From: Porogramme epimiltina
Lineage: Eukaryota > Basidiomycota > Agaricomycetes > Polyporales > Polyporaceae
Assembly: GCA_900155495.1 (NCBI GenBank)
Contig: FTLJ01000013.1
Coordinates: 1-43,794 of the forward strand
Length of the DNA: 43,794 nucleotides
Reading direction: 5' to 3'
The translations under genes were made by a program, and so were the position numbers. This document shows, piece by piece, positions 32,840-42,762 of the stretch; the stretch's first letter is position 1; the number at the start of each line of letters is the position of its first letter. The notes beneath the pieces are model-generated. The model was not told where the DNA came from and did no database searches. It worked only from the letters and a program-made list of their open reading frames with translations.

Positions 32840-35523
32840 ATGGCACAGATCTACGGTGGTGACATCCCTGACGCTCCTGACGACGTCACCATCGGACAAT
32901 TCATATTAGATACTCCCCATCCGACGCGACCTCCTTGGTCTCATGTCGTAAGGCCGTGTCTGGTGGATGAGGAGACTGGGCGACAAATTGGATCGGATGA
33001 GGTCAGTTCTCGGCGAAGGTAGTTGCGCATTTGATTCTGATTGACGTTTCCATACCTTCCAGCTACGCGTCCGTATATACGGTCTGTCAAACGCCCTAAA
33101 GATCTGCTGGAATCTAGGTACGCCAACAAAACATCGCCAACCTCCTCTCTTGATTTCAATCATCTTTCTCTAGCCCGCAATGACGTCGGTGCGCGTCGTA
33201 CCTCCAGTCTATCCGTACTATGACCTTGACATGAGAATCAGTGTGTCTCTTTAGTCCGAATCATGTTGGTGTGTGGCATCATAACCATCAATGTAACGAC
33301 GGCTGAGCAAGTTCTAGATTATGTGGTGGCTATGTGGTATGTTTTGGCCCGGAGAGACTCATCCACCGATTTCTCAACGTTCCTCCAGGGCTATCCAGAA
33401 CATTGGAGCCATAATCACGTAAGAGAACTCGTAATGATGTATCAATATGAATCCTTACGCGATATCTAGGACGGCCAACCCGGCCTACACGGTTGAGGAT
33501 CTTTCCTATCAACTCCGGCTCTCCAGGTCGCGTCTCTTGATTGTGCACTCTTCCGTGCTGTCGATTGCCGTAGGTGCGGCTCGTGCGGTAAGCATGCCCC
33601 AAGAGAACATCATCATCCTCGATTCGGCTTCGGGGATCCGATCTGTCGATCTTCCAACTGTTCCCGACCTCGTCAAACCGGGTCTAGATCGTCCTCAAGA
33701 GTTCGAAGAACTACGTATAAGCAAAGGCGAATCGAAGAAGCAGCTGGCCCTTTTGTCATTCTCAAGCGGGACCACGGGTAACCCTAAGGTGAGTGGCTTC
33801 GAAATACGAATTTCTTCCCTCACCGATAGTAACTCATTAGTACGCCTACAGGCCGTTATGATATCTCATTACAGCCTCGTGGTGAATGTAGTGCAACAGG
33901 CACAGTATTTGCAACTTGGAGACTTGTACACACCGTCTGAAGGCAAGTTAGTGCGCTCTGGTAGCGTGGTATACGGAGGTAAGGGTTTTGCTTCCGCTTC
34001 TGTTTCAATCATCTCACAACTGGGATACCGTAGTCTTACCTTTCTACCGTACGTCGCGCTCAGGGTACTGCTCAATGGAGCCATAATATAGCACGGCTGT
34101 TCACAGATATGTACGGCATGCATCTTGTGCTGTTCGCCTTTCTGTATTTCGGCGTACGTATCAGCTTTATCAACGTTTCCCGCACCGGCTGAGCTAACCT
34201 AGTGGTCTATCCTGCAGGCCACTGTCGTCATTTCCCCGAAGTTTTCGCTGGAGCGCATGCTGCAGAGCATCCAACAGTACCGTATCACCCACATCTAGTG
34301 AGTGCGGAACCCAGAATACCTTTGTATGCCTCTGACGTGCTCCGCTAGCGCTGTGCCCCCGCAGGCCGTTCTTATAACTAAGGTAGGTTCGCCACTCGTC
34401 CACGGACTATGCGACACTGACTCGACTCCATCAGAGCACAATCGTTAACAACTACGACCTTAGTTCACTTTATTTCTTCATGTGCGGCGCTGCCCCAATG
34501 TCCAAGGAGCTCACTGAGCAACTTGTACGTGCCCTGCCTGATAGATGTTACATCGGTCAGGGATACGGTGAGATACCTTTCCCACTCCTACGAGCAGTAC
34601 ACCTTAACCCGTGGATCGATCTCCCTAGGTCTCACGGAGTCCGTCACCATAGTCGCGTATCTACAGAAGCACAAGCGCGTAGGCACCCTCGGTTCAGCCG
34701 GAATCCTCGTGTCTGGAGTCTCAGTGAGGATTGTCAAGTCGGACGGAACACTGGCGGGGTTCAACGAGCTCGGGGAGCTGCAACTCAAAAGCCCGTCGCT
34801 CTGTCTAGGGTACTTAGATAACCCCACTGCGTGCGTCCTATTCAGTCTCAACTACGTTCTAGATAACGTCCCCATCCTGACCACGATCGCTCATAGGAAT
34901 GAGGAGACGTTCGTAGACGGGTATGTCTACCTCTCTGCGTGCACGTTTGTGGAGTTGGCTTTGTTGACGCACGCCTGTTTCCGCGTCCACAGGTGGATGA
35001 GGACAGGGGACGAAGGCATGGTGAACGAGGACAACGAAGTCTTCATCACCGACCGCCTCAAGGAGCTCATCAAGGTGCGCGATTTCCAAGTGCCGCCAGC
35101 GGAGCTCGAAGGCCACCTGCTCGACCATCCTGCCGTTGCGGACGTGTGCGTTGTCGGGATCCCGGATGAGTTCAGCGGCGAGCTGCCGTACGCGTTCGTC
35201 GTTCCTACGTCTGCCGCCCAGCGGATCATCGCGCAGTCCGGTGCTGCGGCAGGAGATAGGATCATAGACGAAATTGTCAAGGTGAGTAGAGTTGGGACTT
35301 CTAGCTGGCCGGCGTGTCATCTTCGGGCTCATACCGTCTACAGTACGTCGCAGAGCACAAGGCGTCTTACAAGAAGCTTGCAGGCGCTGCATTTGTAGAG
35401 TCAGTTCCTAAGACTTCAAGTGGCAAGATCTTGCGGCGCGTGCTCCGCGATCAGGCTAAGAAATTGCTCGCAGCGGGACGTCTGCGTTTACACGTAGCGT
35501 CCAAGCTGACACCGAAGCTGTAA
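32840..35523 (+). CDS. ANL-superfamily acyl-CoA synthetase (4-coumarate-CoA-ligase-like)
   Basis: Seventeen exons give 585 residues: 32840-33001, 33063-33117, 33174-33188, 33242-33268, 33318-33336, 33389-33418, 33470-33788, 33852-33978, 34034-34048, 34107-34153, 34218-34297, 34349-34382, 34435-34567, 34629-34830, 34897-34920, 34993-35281 and 35344-35523. Adenylation motifs are all present: LLSFSSGTTGNPK (about 197-209), GYGLTES (about 352-358), RTGDEG (about 433-438) and PKTSSGKIL with catalytic Lys about 554. The family activates a carboxylic acid with ATP and then forms the CoA thioester; the acid used here cannot be told. The hinge region reads KVRDFQVPPAELE where KYKGFQVPPAELE is usual. 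No peroxisomal SKL-type end is present (ends in LTPKL). The NmrA-like gene follows in the same orientation. Confidence 0.9.
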
Positions 35524-36167
35524 ACTCCTATTTCCTGCCTGGTGCTACAGAATGGCAACGCTACGTATTTCTCGAAGCCAGGAGAAGAAATTCTATAGGG
35601 ATAGAGGTGACGATTTCCCGCGGGTGTAGTCGCTGTACGCCGTGATACTTTGGACGTATGTCTATTGCGAATCAACCATTTTAACACAAACCATCTGTCT
35701 TGCGTCCATCATTATCTCCTTGTGGTATTTAAACATCCATCTCAAATTCATGTGGTGCGGGTCTTAATACCACCTGCACAGTTCTCATGCTGACGATACT
35801 ACGCGCTATGCCGCGGCTATAGGGGTTTTTCTCGTGGGGCTCAACAGGTCTGATGTGTCAGTCGCAAGCTTCTAGACACTTAATAGGTAGACGGCCGGCC
35901 AGCCACGTCATTCACCCGATCTACCGAACACACGCAGGCGATCAACCACTGCTCCCGAGAATGCGATTATACGGAGAAAGCAGTGGGTCACTATTGCAAG
36001 CGAAGGCGCTCCCCCTGTCACTCACACACTTGGTGGTTATGGCTCGGCGTGATGTGGGTCTCTTTCAGGTCCCCTACGCGTCGAAGCGGAGCAGTCTGTG
36101 GGTTACAACGAAACGTCGAGCTGCAACGAGCAGAGCGACGCGTCGTCGTGGCAGACAGGTCGTCAGG
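35524..36167. other. Spacer between the ligase and NmrA-like genes
   Basis: No gene was recognised in this stretch. Open frames at 35853-36194 are short and without resemblance. Confidence 0.5.
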
Positions 36168-36175
36168 TATTTAAA
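36168..36175 (+). promoter_or_regulatory. TATA-like box of the NmrA-like gene
   Basis: TATTTAAA lies 84 bases upstream of the ATG. Confidence 0.4.
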
Positions 36176-36251
36176 CCACACATATGTGTCGTAGGTCCTA
36201 CACAAGATATCCCACGTCTAACTGTCTAGTGCTCTTCACAACTCTCGCAAT

Positions 36252-37383
36252 ATGCCCTCGAACAACATTACCGTAGCGAACGTCGTCATCCTCGGAGGGA
36301 CGGGCGAACTTGGTGAGTCTGGGCTGATGTACGTGCTTGGATTTTGCTATGTAATAACTCTATCAAACAGGCGCACACGTTTCTTCTATCTTTCTGTCCG
36401 AATACCGACAGGCATTCCCTAGCGTCCATGTCACCACCCGAGACCCTTCTTCGGAGAAAGCACGGGAGCTCTCCAAGAAGGGCGCTGAGATCTTTGCTCT
36501 GAGCACCCCCTGGGACACCGTTCTCGAAGGAGCCGACGTGGTAGTCAACGTCCTCCCGACCGACGTGTGTCTGGAAATCAGCAAGGACCTCTGCGCCGCC
36601 ATGGTCAAGTGCGGCGTGAAGGTTTACTTTGTGAGCGAGTTTGGGACGTGAGTGCATCACACGGCTTGCTCTCTGCTCTCCTATCTCACCCCAGTGCCCA
36701 CCGCCCTTCCGACGTCCATCACGCCCACCGCAGCACCTCCCATAAAGGCAACTTCGAGGGATACCAGCACCCCGAGTGGGTCAACAAGCCCCTCCTCCTC
36801 GCCGAGGCCCGCGCACTCTCGCAGGGGACGTACCGCACCCTCGCGCTCACCTGCGGCGCCTTCCTCCAGTGGGTCCTGAAGCTCGGCATCGACTGGGAGA
36901 AACGCACCACCCAGTGCGTCGGATCGGCGGAGCCGCTCTTCGGGATGACCGCGTTCGACGACATCGCCCGTGCGGTCGCGCGCGTCGCGCTCATCGCGCT
37001 CGACCCCGCCGCCGCCGCGAGCCTCCCCGAGGACGGCAGGGTGCGCGTCGGGGGCCAGTTCGCGAGCGTGCTGGACATCAAGGCGGCCGTGAAGCGCGTG
37101 AAGGGGGTCGAGCTGGACGTGCATATCTCGGACGCGCAGGCGGTGCGCGGGATGTTGAAGGCGAAATATCCGCCGGAGACGATGGACATTATCTACTATG
37201 CCAGGTGGGTAGTCGTTCCTTACCCTTGTTGGGATGCTCCTTTCTGACCCGCATGGATCTCTCAGTGTTCTGAACGGAGAAGGCGGGGCCGACTATTCGT
37301 TGGACAACATGAATGAGTTGATCAACCCTGGAGAAAGCTTGTGGAAGTGGACGACGTTGGACGACGAGCTGCGCGCTATGTGA
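36252..37383 (+). CDS. NmrA-like NAD(P)-binding Rossmann-fold protein
   Basis: Exons 36252-36312, 36371-36647, 36695-37204 and 37266-37383 give 321 residues. A dinucleotide-binding motif (VVILGGTGELG) lies at about 11-21, with the acidic/basic strand end VHVTTRDPSS (about 37-46) and the second-strand segment ADVVVNVLPT. The order HKGNFEGYQHPEW and the absence of a Tyr-x-x-x-Lys pair typical of classical short-chain reductases point to the NmrA/isoflavone-reductase-like group. Members either sense NADP or reduce small aromatic substrates; neither is proven here. Its position beside a CoA ligase, same strand, allows a shared aromatic-acid pathway as a guess. It converges with DUF6593 copy 10, only 181 bases away. 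Confidence 0.85.
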
Positions 37384-37564
37384 GCGGTGCGTCTTTCCTG
37401 TTCCAGAATGCGATCATCACGGGTCTCATTCGCCCCGAATATTAGCTAGTGTACAGGAGTAATAAGCATGACCGGATAACAGCCTCCATATGTAACCCAT
37501 CCGTCGAAAACTTAGCCCAAGTATTACATGACCACGCCCTCGTGAAGCCTCCTGCTGCCGACTC

Positions 37565-38351
37565 TCAGTACACCACGGCCGGGTTTCCCATGGGACCAGC
37601 CCCACTTGATTGGTCGTACTGGAAGCTATGCTCGAGCTGTATCTGGTAGAGGATTACCAACGAGAGCACGACCTCAACGAGCATCGGCACCAGCTCTGGG
37701 ATGACAGACAGGCTCATCCGCCGCGGCGAGGAGAGCGCTGCAATGGGCCAGCCACCATGACGTGCGGCACGGACCTCAGCCACTGCGCGCCCCGTTTCTG
37801 GCTCGATGAGCTATACAAGCGGTGGCGGTGAGAACGGTGCGGTCTCGACTCCATCTGAGGCAGCGTGTGAGCGGCTCACCTTTAGTGTTTTAGACCCCCA
37901 TCCCGTTGCCTGCTTCCAGTGGTACCTCTCCCCGCCGTTCACAACGAGTATTCTCGTCCTGAAGGAAATCGAGAGTCAGCTGTCTTATGACCAACATACA
38001 CAGCACCGGACTGGACACACACTTCGACAAGGGGCTCTTCTTCGGCAGCCAGTCCCCCAAAACATGCATCTTGTCGCGGAACGTGATCCGGTCGCGCTCG
38101 CGCGTGTGCGTGCGCTCCCAGACGGCGACGACGGCACCTGCGGGGTCGCTCACCGTCGTCGTGCTCCGCACGTCTGGCGACCCCGAGCTCTCGGTGTGCT
38201 CCGTCGTGATATTGTACAGGTGTCCGCCCCCGGCGAGGTCGACGACCGCCGAGTTCATGGGGTTGTCGGACAGGAAGGTGACATTCATCGGGGCGGTGGG
38301 GTATCGATTTGGAACGAGTGGACTGGTACTAAGCTTCAAGTCGTTTGCCAT
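37565..38351 (-). CDS. DUF6593-type protein, copy 10
   Basis: The model is complement of 37565-37810, 37880-37958 and 38023-38351, giving 217 residues. The first ATG (38351, context ggcATGg) adds 21 residues before MNVTFLSDNPMN. The second ATG has a weaker context, so the first is preferred. The body is NSAVVDLAGGGHLYNITT with an extra loop, then RSTTTVSDPAGAVVAVWE and RDRITFRDKMHVLGDWLP. Exon 2 (79 bases) encodes TRILVVNGGERYHWKQ, the most changed version. Exon 3 encodes LIEPETGRAVAEVRA, an inserted loop, and the helix LVPMLVEVVLSLVILYQIQ with a long polar tail. It is grouped with copies 1 and 11 by its NPMN motif. Confidence 0.8.
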
Positions 38352-39047
38352 GCCCTTAGCTTGAGGTATAGAGGATGCCGAGAGTCGTTGCTGAAGAGGA
38401 CGAGCTACGACAGGGGAGGAGGGGGGTAAACACCCTGCGGCGACTGTGAGTCAATAGGGAGAGAAGGGGGCATGGGGAAATGTGCGGCACAATCGTCTGG
38501 TCGAATGTACATATGATGTCGCCGAGCGCTCCGACTCTGACAACTGTGGCCTAGGGTGGAGCCCCGTCCTAGGCATGACCCCCACAAATCCGGCATAGCG
38601 CCTGACGACACCGCCGAAAAAACGGGACGCCAACAGTGGGACACTGGGAATACCACCGTCTGTGTAAAGATGCTACTCAGATGCCGATCCCACCGCCGCC
38701 ACCGGCCACGGCGGAGGCGAACGAGCGACGTTGAATGCTCACTGAGATGTTTCAGCCTCAGTACCAAAGTAATCGGGGAGGCATTTCTAGCTGTGACGGC
38801 GTGAGCGTTGAAACGGGCCAGAAGGGAGGAAATGTAGAACTGGGCGACGAATGTATACCGTTTTTGTGCGAGGACGTCATAACGCGGGGTCGAAGCAGTT
38901 GTAAGGCACCGATCAAATGTACAATGAAGGCTGTTCAACACCGGCCAAACACGGCGAGCCCGCGCCTCTACGCCACTGCCGCGGTGCTAGATCATCAACT
39001 GCGCGTCCTGCGTACTGCGGCGGGCATGGTACTAGACGGTATAGAAG
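38352..39047. other. Spacer between DUF6593 copies 10 and 11
   Basis: No gene was recognised in this stretch. The 178-codon frame on the - strand at 38405-38941 has no start context or family resemblance. Confidence 0.5.
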
Positions 39048-39702
39048 CTACGCAGAGTCCGCCGCAGTAACCGCCGCGGTTTCGTCTCTCCGCCTCTTCT
39101 CCTCGCAAATAGCAAAAGAGAGCACTACTGCGTCAAGCATGGGCACAGCCTCTGACTCTACGTCGATGCTGATCTTCTGGGAGGCCCCGAAGAGGGCATG
39201 ATGCGAGCGGTGGGCTTTCGCGACGGTACGCTTTGAATGTCGGTCTACAAGCTGTGAACGTTAACGTTAAGTAGCACGATTAGTAGCGCACGTAAAAAGA
39301 TTGATCACAAGATAGGCAGGCGCACCCTCAATGAACTGGAGCCTACGGGTTTCTTCCAGATATACACTTTGCCGTTTGGCGCGTAGATTTGTCGAGAGCT
39401 ATACGAAGCAGGATATTAGCGTCCTCATGCCGGCGCGCGCGGCAGCGAGGAAGCGACACTTACTGAGACCACCAATTGTGCGAGAGCCACTCGGACAACT
39501 GCCTCGTCTCCCCGCGGATGGTCACGCGATCGTGGCCCCAGCGGCGTTTATAGACGGCGACCACTTGTCGCTGGCCGTTGTACAAGGTAGTAGTGCGTTT
39601 CCCGAGCCTGAAAGGAGTAGAGGTGACGAAGAGTGTGGCGCCAGTCGAGGTGTCGACGATCGTCGAATTGAGAGGGTTGCTAGAGAGGAAGCCGACGTTC
39701 AT
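39048..39702 (-). CDS. DUF6593-type protein, copy 11
   Basis: The model is complement of 39048-39251, 39326-39398 and 39464-39702, giving 171 residues. It starts MNVGFLSSNPLNSTIVDTST, then FRLGKRTTTLYNGQRQVVAV, then HDRVTIRGETRQLSEWL. Exon 2 encodes SRQIYAPNGKVYIWKKP. Exon 3 encodes LVDRHSKRTVAKAHRS and the helix VPMLDAVVLSFAICEEKRRR, then an Ala/Thr-rich end. It keeps every family hallmark, so it is a good reference copy for the NPLN subgroup. Its 3' end faces the upstream side of copy 10, in tandem on the - strand. Confidence 0.85.
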
Positions 39703-39762
39703 CTGTGTATAGCTACCGACGTCGACGTGTGTGTGTTGGTAGCAATGCGTGAGGACGCGACC

Positions 39763-39769
39763 ATTTATA
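39763..39769 (-). promoter_or_regulatory. TATA box of DUF6593 copy 11
   Basis: On the - strand TATAAAT lies about 67 bases upstream of the ATG. Confidence 0.55.
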
Positions 39770-40794
39770 CCGACATAGAACTAGTGGCAGGGGGCGCGCA
39801 CTATCTTCTCTTGTCCAACGATATGAGAACCCGCAGCTGTGCCCAGTTCGATGCAGTGATGATTGGCATGAATGGCCTGGTTCAAGACGAACGTGTGATC
39901 AAAATGTGCTGCGTGTGCCGCTGGGCGACAGACTACAGTGCTTGCGGGTGTTTTATGAGCCTGGAGCGTCCGGGCCGTTCGGAGCACTCGCCGAGGGGGG
40001 TGAAAGGCATTTGAGCTGAAGACGAGATTCTTATAACCTTGTATGATGTCAACGGCGTCGTCAAACCCCACACATCGCTCGGAGAACTCACCGGTAACCA
40101 CCTGCGCACTTAACACAACAGCCAGTCGACATTCAACGGTCTCAGTCAGAAGGACGTTGATGGTCTTCAAGGTCACACGAGGGGATGCATGTGTTCGACA
40201 AGTAGATCATTGCAATACAAGTGACATGCATGAGTTATTGATACAATGCCCCACAGCTGCCTCGACTTCGTTGACTACAGCCGAGACACCACACTCCCCT
40301 GACCCGAGGCGCGCGGCGCAAGGCGAAGCGACTAGATGCATGACCTCCCAACGTCGGAGAATTTGGCATAGACCGTCCATAGCGCGCCTCCGCATGAAGT
40401 GGCATGGCATCTTTATTTTGCAAGCCTAGAAGCCGAGTAGGCGATTATTCTGCAGAAAGAGAGCCGAGTCAGGAGATAATTCGGGCATGGGAAGGAACGA
40501 GATAACGCACTGGAGCGAGCCCGCATCTTTCTGCGCTTACGACGGAGCCTCCGAGACCTCTTTTTCTTCCACTTCTCTCTCATGCTGCACAAATACGCAG
40601 CAGGAAGTCAGCACAATGCATACAAGGGACGGGACGGCGACGGCGTACTTTCGTGATGATGGAGTGGACTGTGGACCTGGGAGGCTGGGCGCGCAGGGTT
40701 ATGGATGGCTGGGCAGCTGTACAGTTCTGCTGACCAATCTTCTCACGCGCGCCCACCTCTTCTCGGGCGTCAGCGAATCTGCGAACACGAGACG
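39770..40794. other. Intergenic stretch between divergent genes
   Basis: This is about 1 kb between copy 11 (-) and the nuclear-protein gene (+). Overlapping open frames on both strands (for example 39781-40176 on -) match nothing known to me, and none has a supporting splice or start context. Confidence 0.5.
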
Positions 40795-41964
40795 ATGGCC
40801 AAGAGACGCGCTGTCCCGACTGCACTCCATGCTGAGCTATCCGAGTACTCTTCGCTCCTGCGTGCCCTCAGGACTACCGGCACACTCGATCTCTCCTCCC
40901 ATCTGCTTCAGTCTGTCCCCGGTACATCGAGGTCGACTTCCTCTTTCGCGGACGACGATGTCTCTCTGATTGACGACGAAGAAGCCGTGACCACCGCACC
41001 CCCACCGACTGAATCAACTTCACCCCATGCTGCCTCAAAGGCCGTGTCATCATCTTCTAGGTCTCAGCTCGAGCAACAAACGAGTGTCCAGCAGCCCAGT
41101 AAGGCAAAGACTGGCAATGCTAAGGAGCGGGACACCTGGACGCGCTGGCCACTTCTTGCCGGCGACGTTCATGTACCTGAGTTCAGTTTGGCCGATGAAG
41201 TCGGAGTGGCCCTCAAGCAAGCGTTGGGGAAAACTAGCAACAGCAGAGCACCTTCGCAGCAAGTAGAAGATGATGTGCGGGCCACCACTGCCGACCCTGA
41301 TGCTGAGACAGTGGATCCCTCGGAGTCGTCGCTCTCTGACGAGGAAGACAATATCCACCCTGCCCTTTCTCACCAAGCTTTGCGCATCCTTGCAGTCGAC
41401 ACTTCCGCGTTCTTGACTCGGATCCTCGCCTTGTTGACTGCCCACGTCCCTGCCGCTGAGAAGAGCATGCAAAATCGCATCCGTCCTATCAATTGGGAAA
41501 CTGTCATCGATGTAGCCTGCGCGCACGGTGCGATCACAACGAGGTGTGTCAAGCCTAGTCGGACGATACTACGTAGCTGACAGGCTTCATGGATCAGCAC
41601 TGCTCAGTCAGTTCGCGAACGCATGTCACGTCTATATACTCCTTCTACATCGAACGGTGAGTATATTGATCAGCTTGTGCATGGACGATGCTTAGTCGCA
41701 TAATACAGTCGTGCACCGCGTTGAGCACCTGCACCTTATGAAGCAAGGGCTTTCTGACGCACTGCGCAAGCATGATAATGCCTTGCTAGCCCTGCCCGTT
41801 CAGCACCAGAAGGAGCCTCTTAAACCCGCGAAACGTACGTCCTACACTGATGTCTCAGATTTCGAGGCTGACTGTTGTGGTGCGGTGTAGGCAAGCGTGG
41901 CCCTTACAAGAAGCAACAGTCTTCTGCTGCCCCGCCCAAGCGGCGGCGCAAGGACCCCGGCTAA
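40795..41964 (+). CDS. Nuclear protein with basic C-terminal tail, function unknown
   Basis: Exons 40795-41543, 41598-41656, 41709-41834 and 41891-41964 give 335 residues. The N-terminus (MAKRRAVPTALHAELSEYSS) is helical in character. A Ser/Thr/Pro-rich disordered stretch follows, then a conserved-looking block at about 116-150 with DTWTRWPLLAGDVHVPEF, and an acidic patch (SSLSDEEDN). The second half is probably helical (SHQALRILAVDTSAFLTRIL). The tail holds two basic clusters, KRKRGPYKK and PPKRRRKD, which fit nuclear localisation signals. The WTRWPL block and general build recall an RNA polymerase I initiation factor of the Rrn9 kind, but this is a weak resemblance and I do not assign it. 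Confidence 0.78.
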
Positions 41965-42710
41965 TCGTGACTCTCGGCCCTACCTTATACATACCTGGTC
42001 GCCATAGAGCGGCCTGTGCTAGGACCTCCAGGAAGTCGGTCTCCTGCACTCTGATGCACAGGAAGAAGACCGCACACCGCCCTGGATAGGCATCATCCAC
42101 CGCACATATGTACACTCATGCACGTACAGATCACAGCATGCTGGTAAGTACTCTGTTCTTGTTGCATCGAGATTCATTATCTTTCGTCATGATGTTTGAG
42201 GCATTTGGCTTTAGCAAGGGCTTCCCTTGCGTTGCAGAAACCTATCTCAGCTACCTTCGGGCGGTCTGCTTTGGTAGACACGTCCGCTTCGTCTGAACTT
42301 TTTATGTTGCATCCGGCCAGACATCCGTTCCTTGATCCTGACGTTAATACCCACAGATATGTGTTTCAGCAAGTAGTGGCCGCAAGGGTCCGTCGCGATA
42401 CATGTTCATCCGATTACACTAGTACACGTTTCGCTGAGGAGCAGCCTAGTCATCGTCCATGTTGCATTCCTCGGTGTATAGACAGCGTCGCGGAGTATGA
42501 ACTTTCCTTTCCCCATTGCCTTCTAATCAGAGCAATATGACGTTCGCTGCGACGTTTGTGAGTTGTTTCACACATTTTTACGTGCTATCCATGTACCATT
42601 CATTGTCCAGGGCGGGCTGCCTTAATGGCCGGATCTTGCCTGCACAGCATGAGAAGCCTGAAATTCCACCAGATTGTCCTCGGAACCGCCTCAAGACGTC
42701 CTTGCCTGCC
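41965..42710. other. Spacer between the nuclear-protein and DUF6535 genes
   Basis: No gene was recognised in this stretch. Confidence 0.5.
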
Positions 42711-42717
42711 TATATAG
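42711..42717 (+). promoter_or_regulatory. TATA box of the DUF6535 gene
   Basis: TATATAG lies 52 bases upstream of the ATG. Confidence 0.45.
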
Positions 42718-42762
42718 CTAGTGACAGCGGCCCATCGCGGGACATTCCCCTTCGCCACCAGC

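Noticed and set aside
39331..40014. 227-codon open frame on the + strand
   Set aside because: It overlaps exons 1 and 2 of DUF6593 copy 11 on the other strand and has no resemblance of its own.
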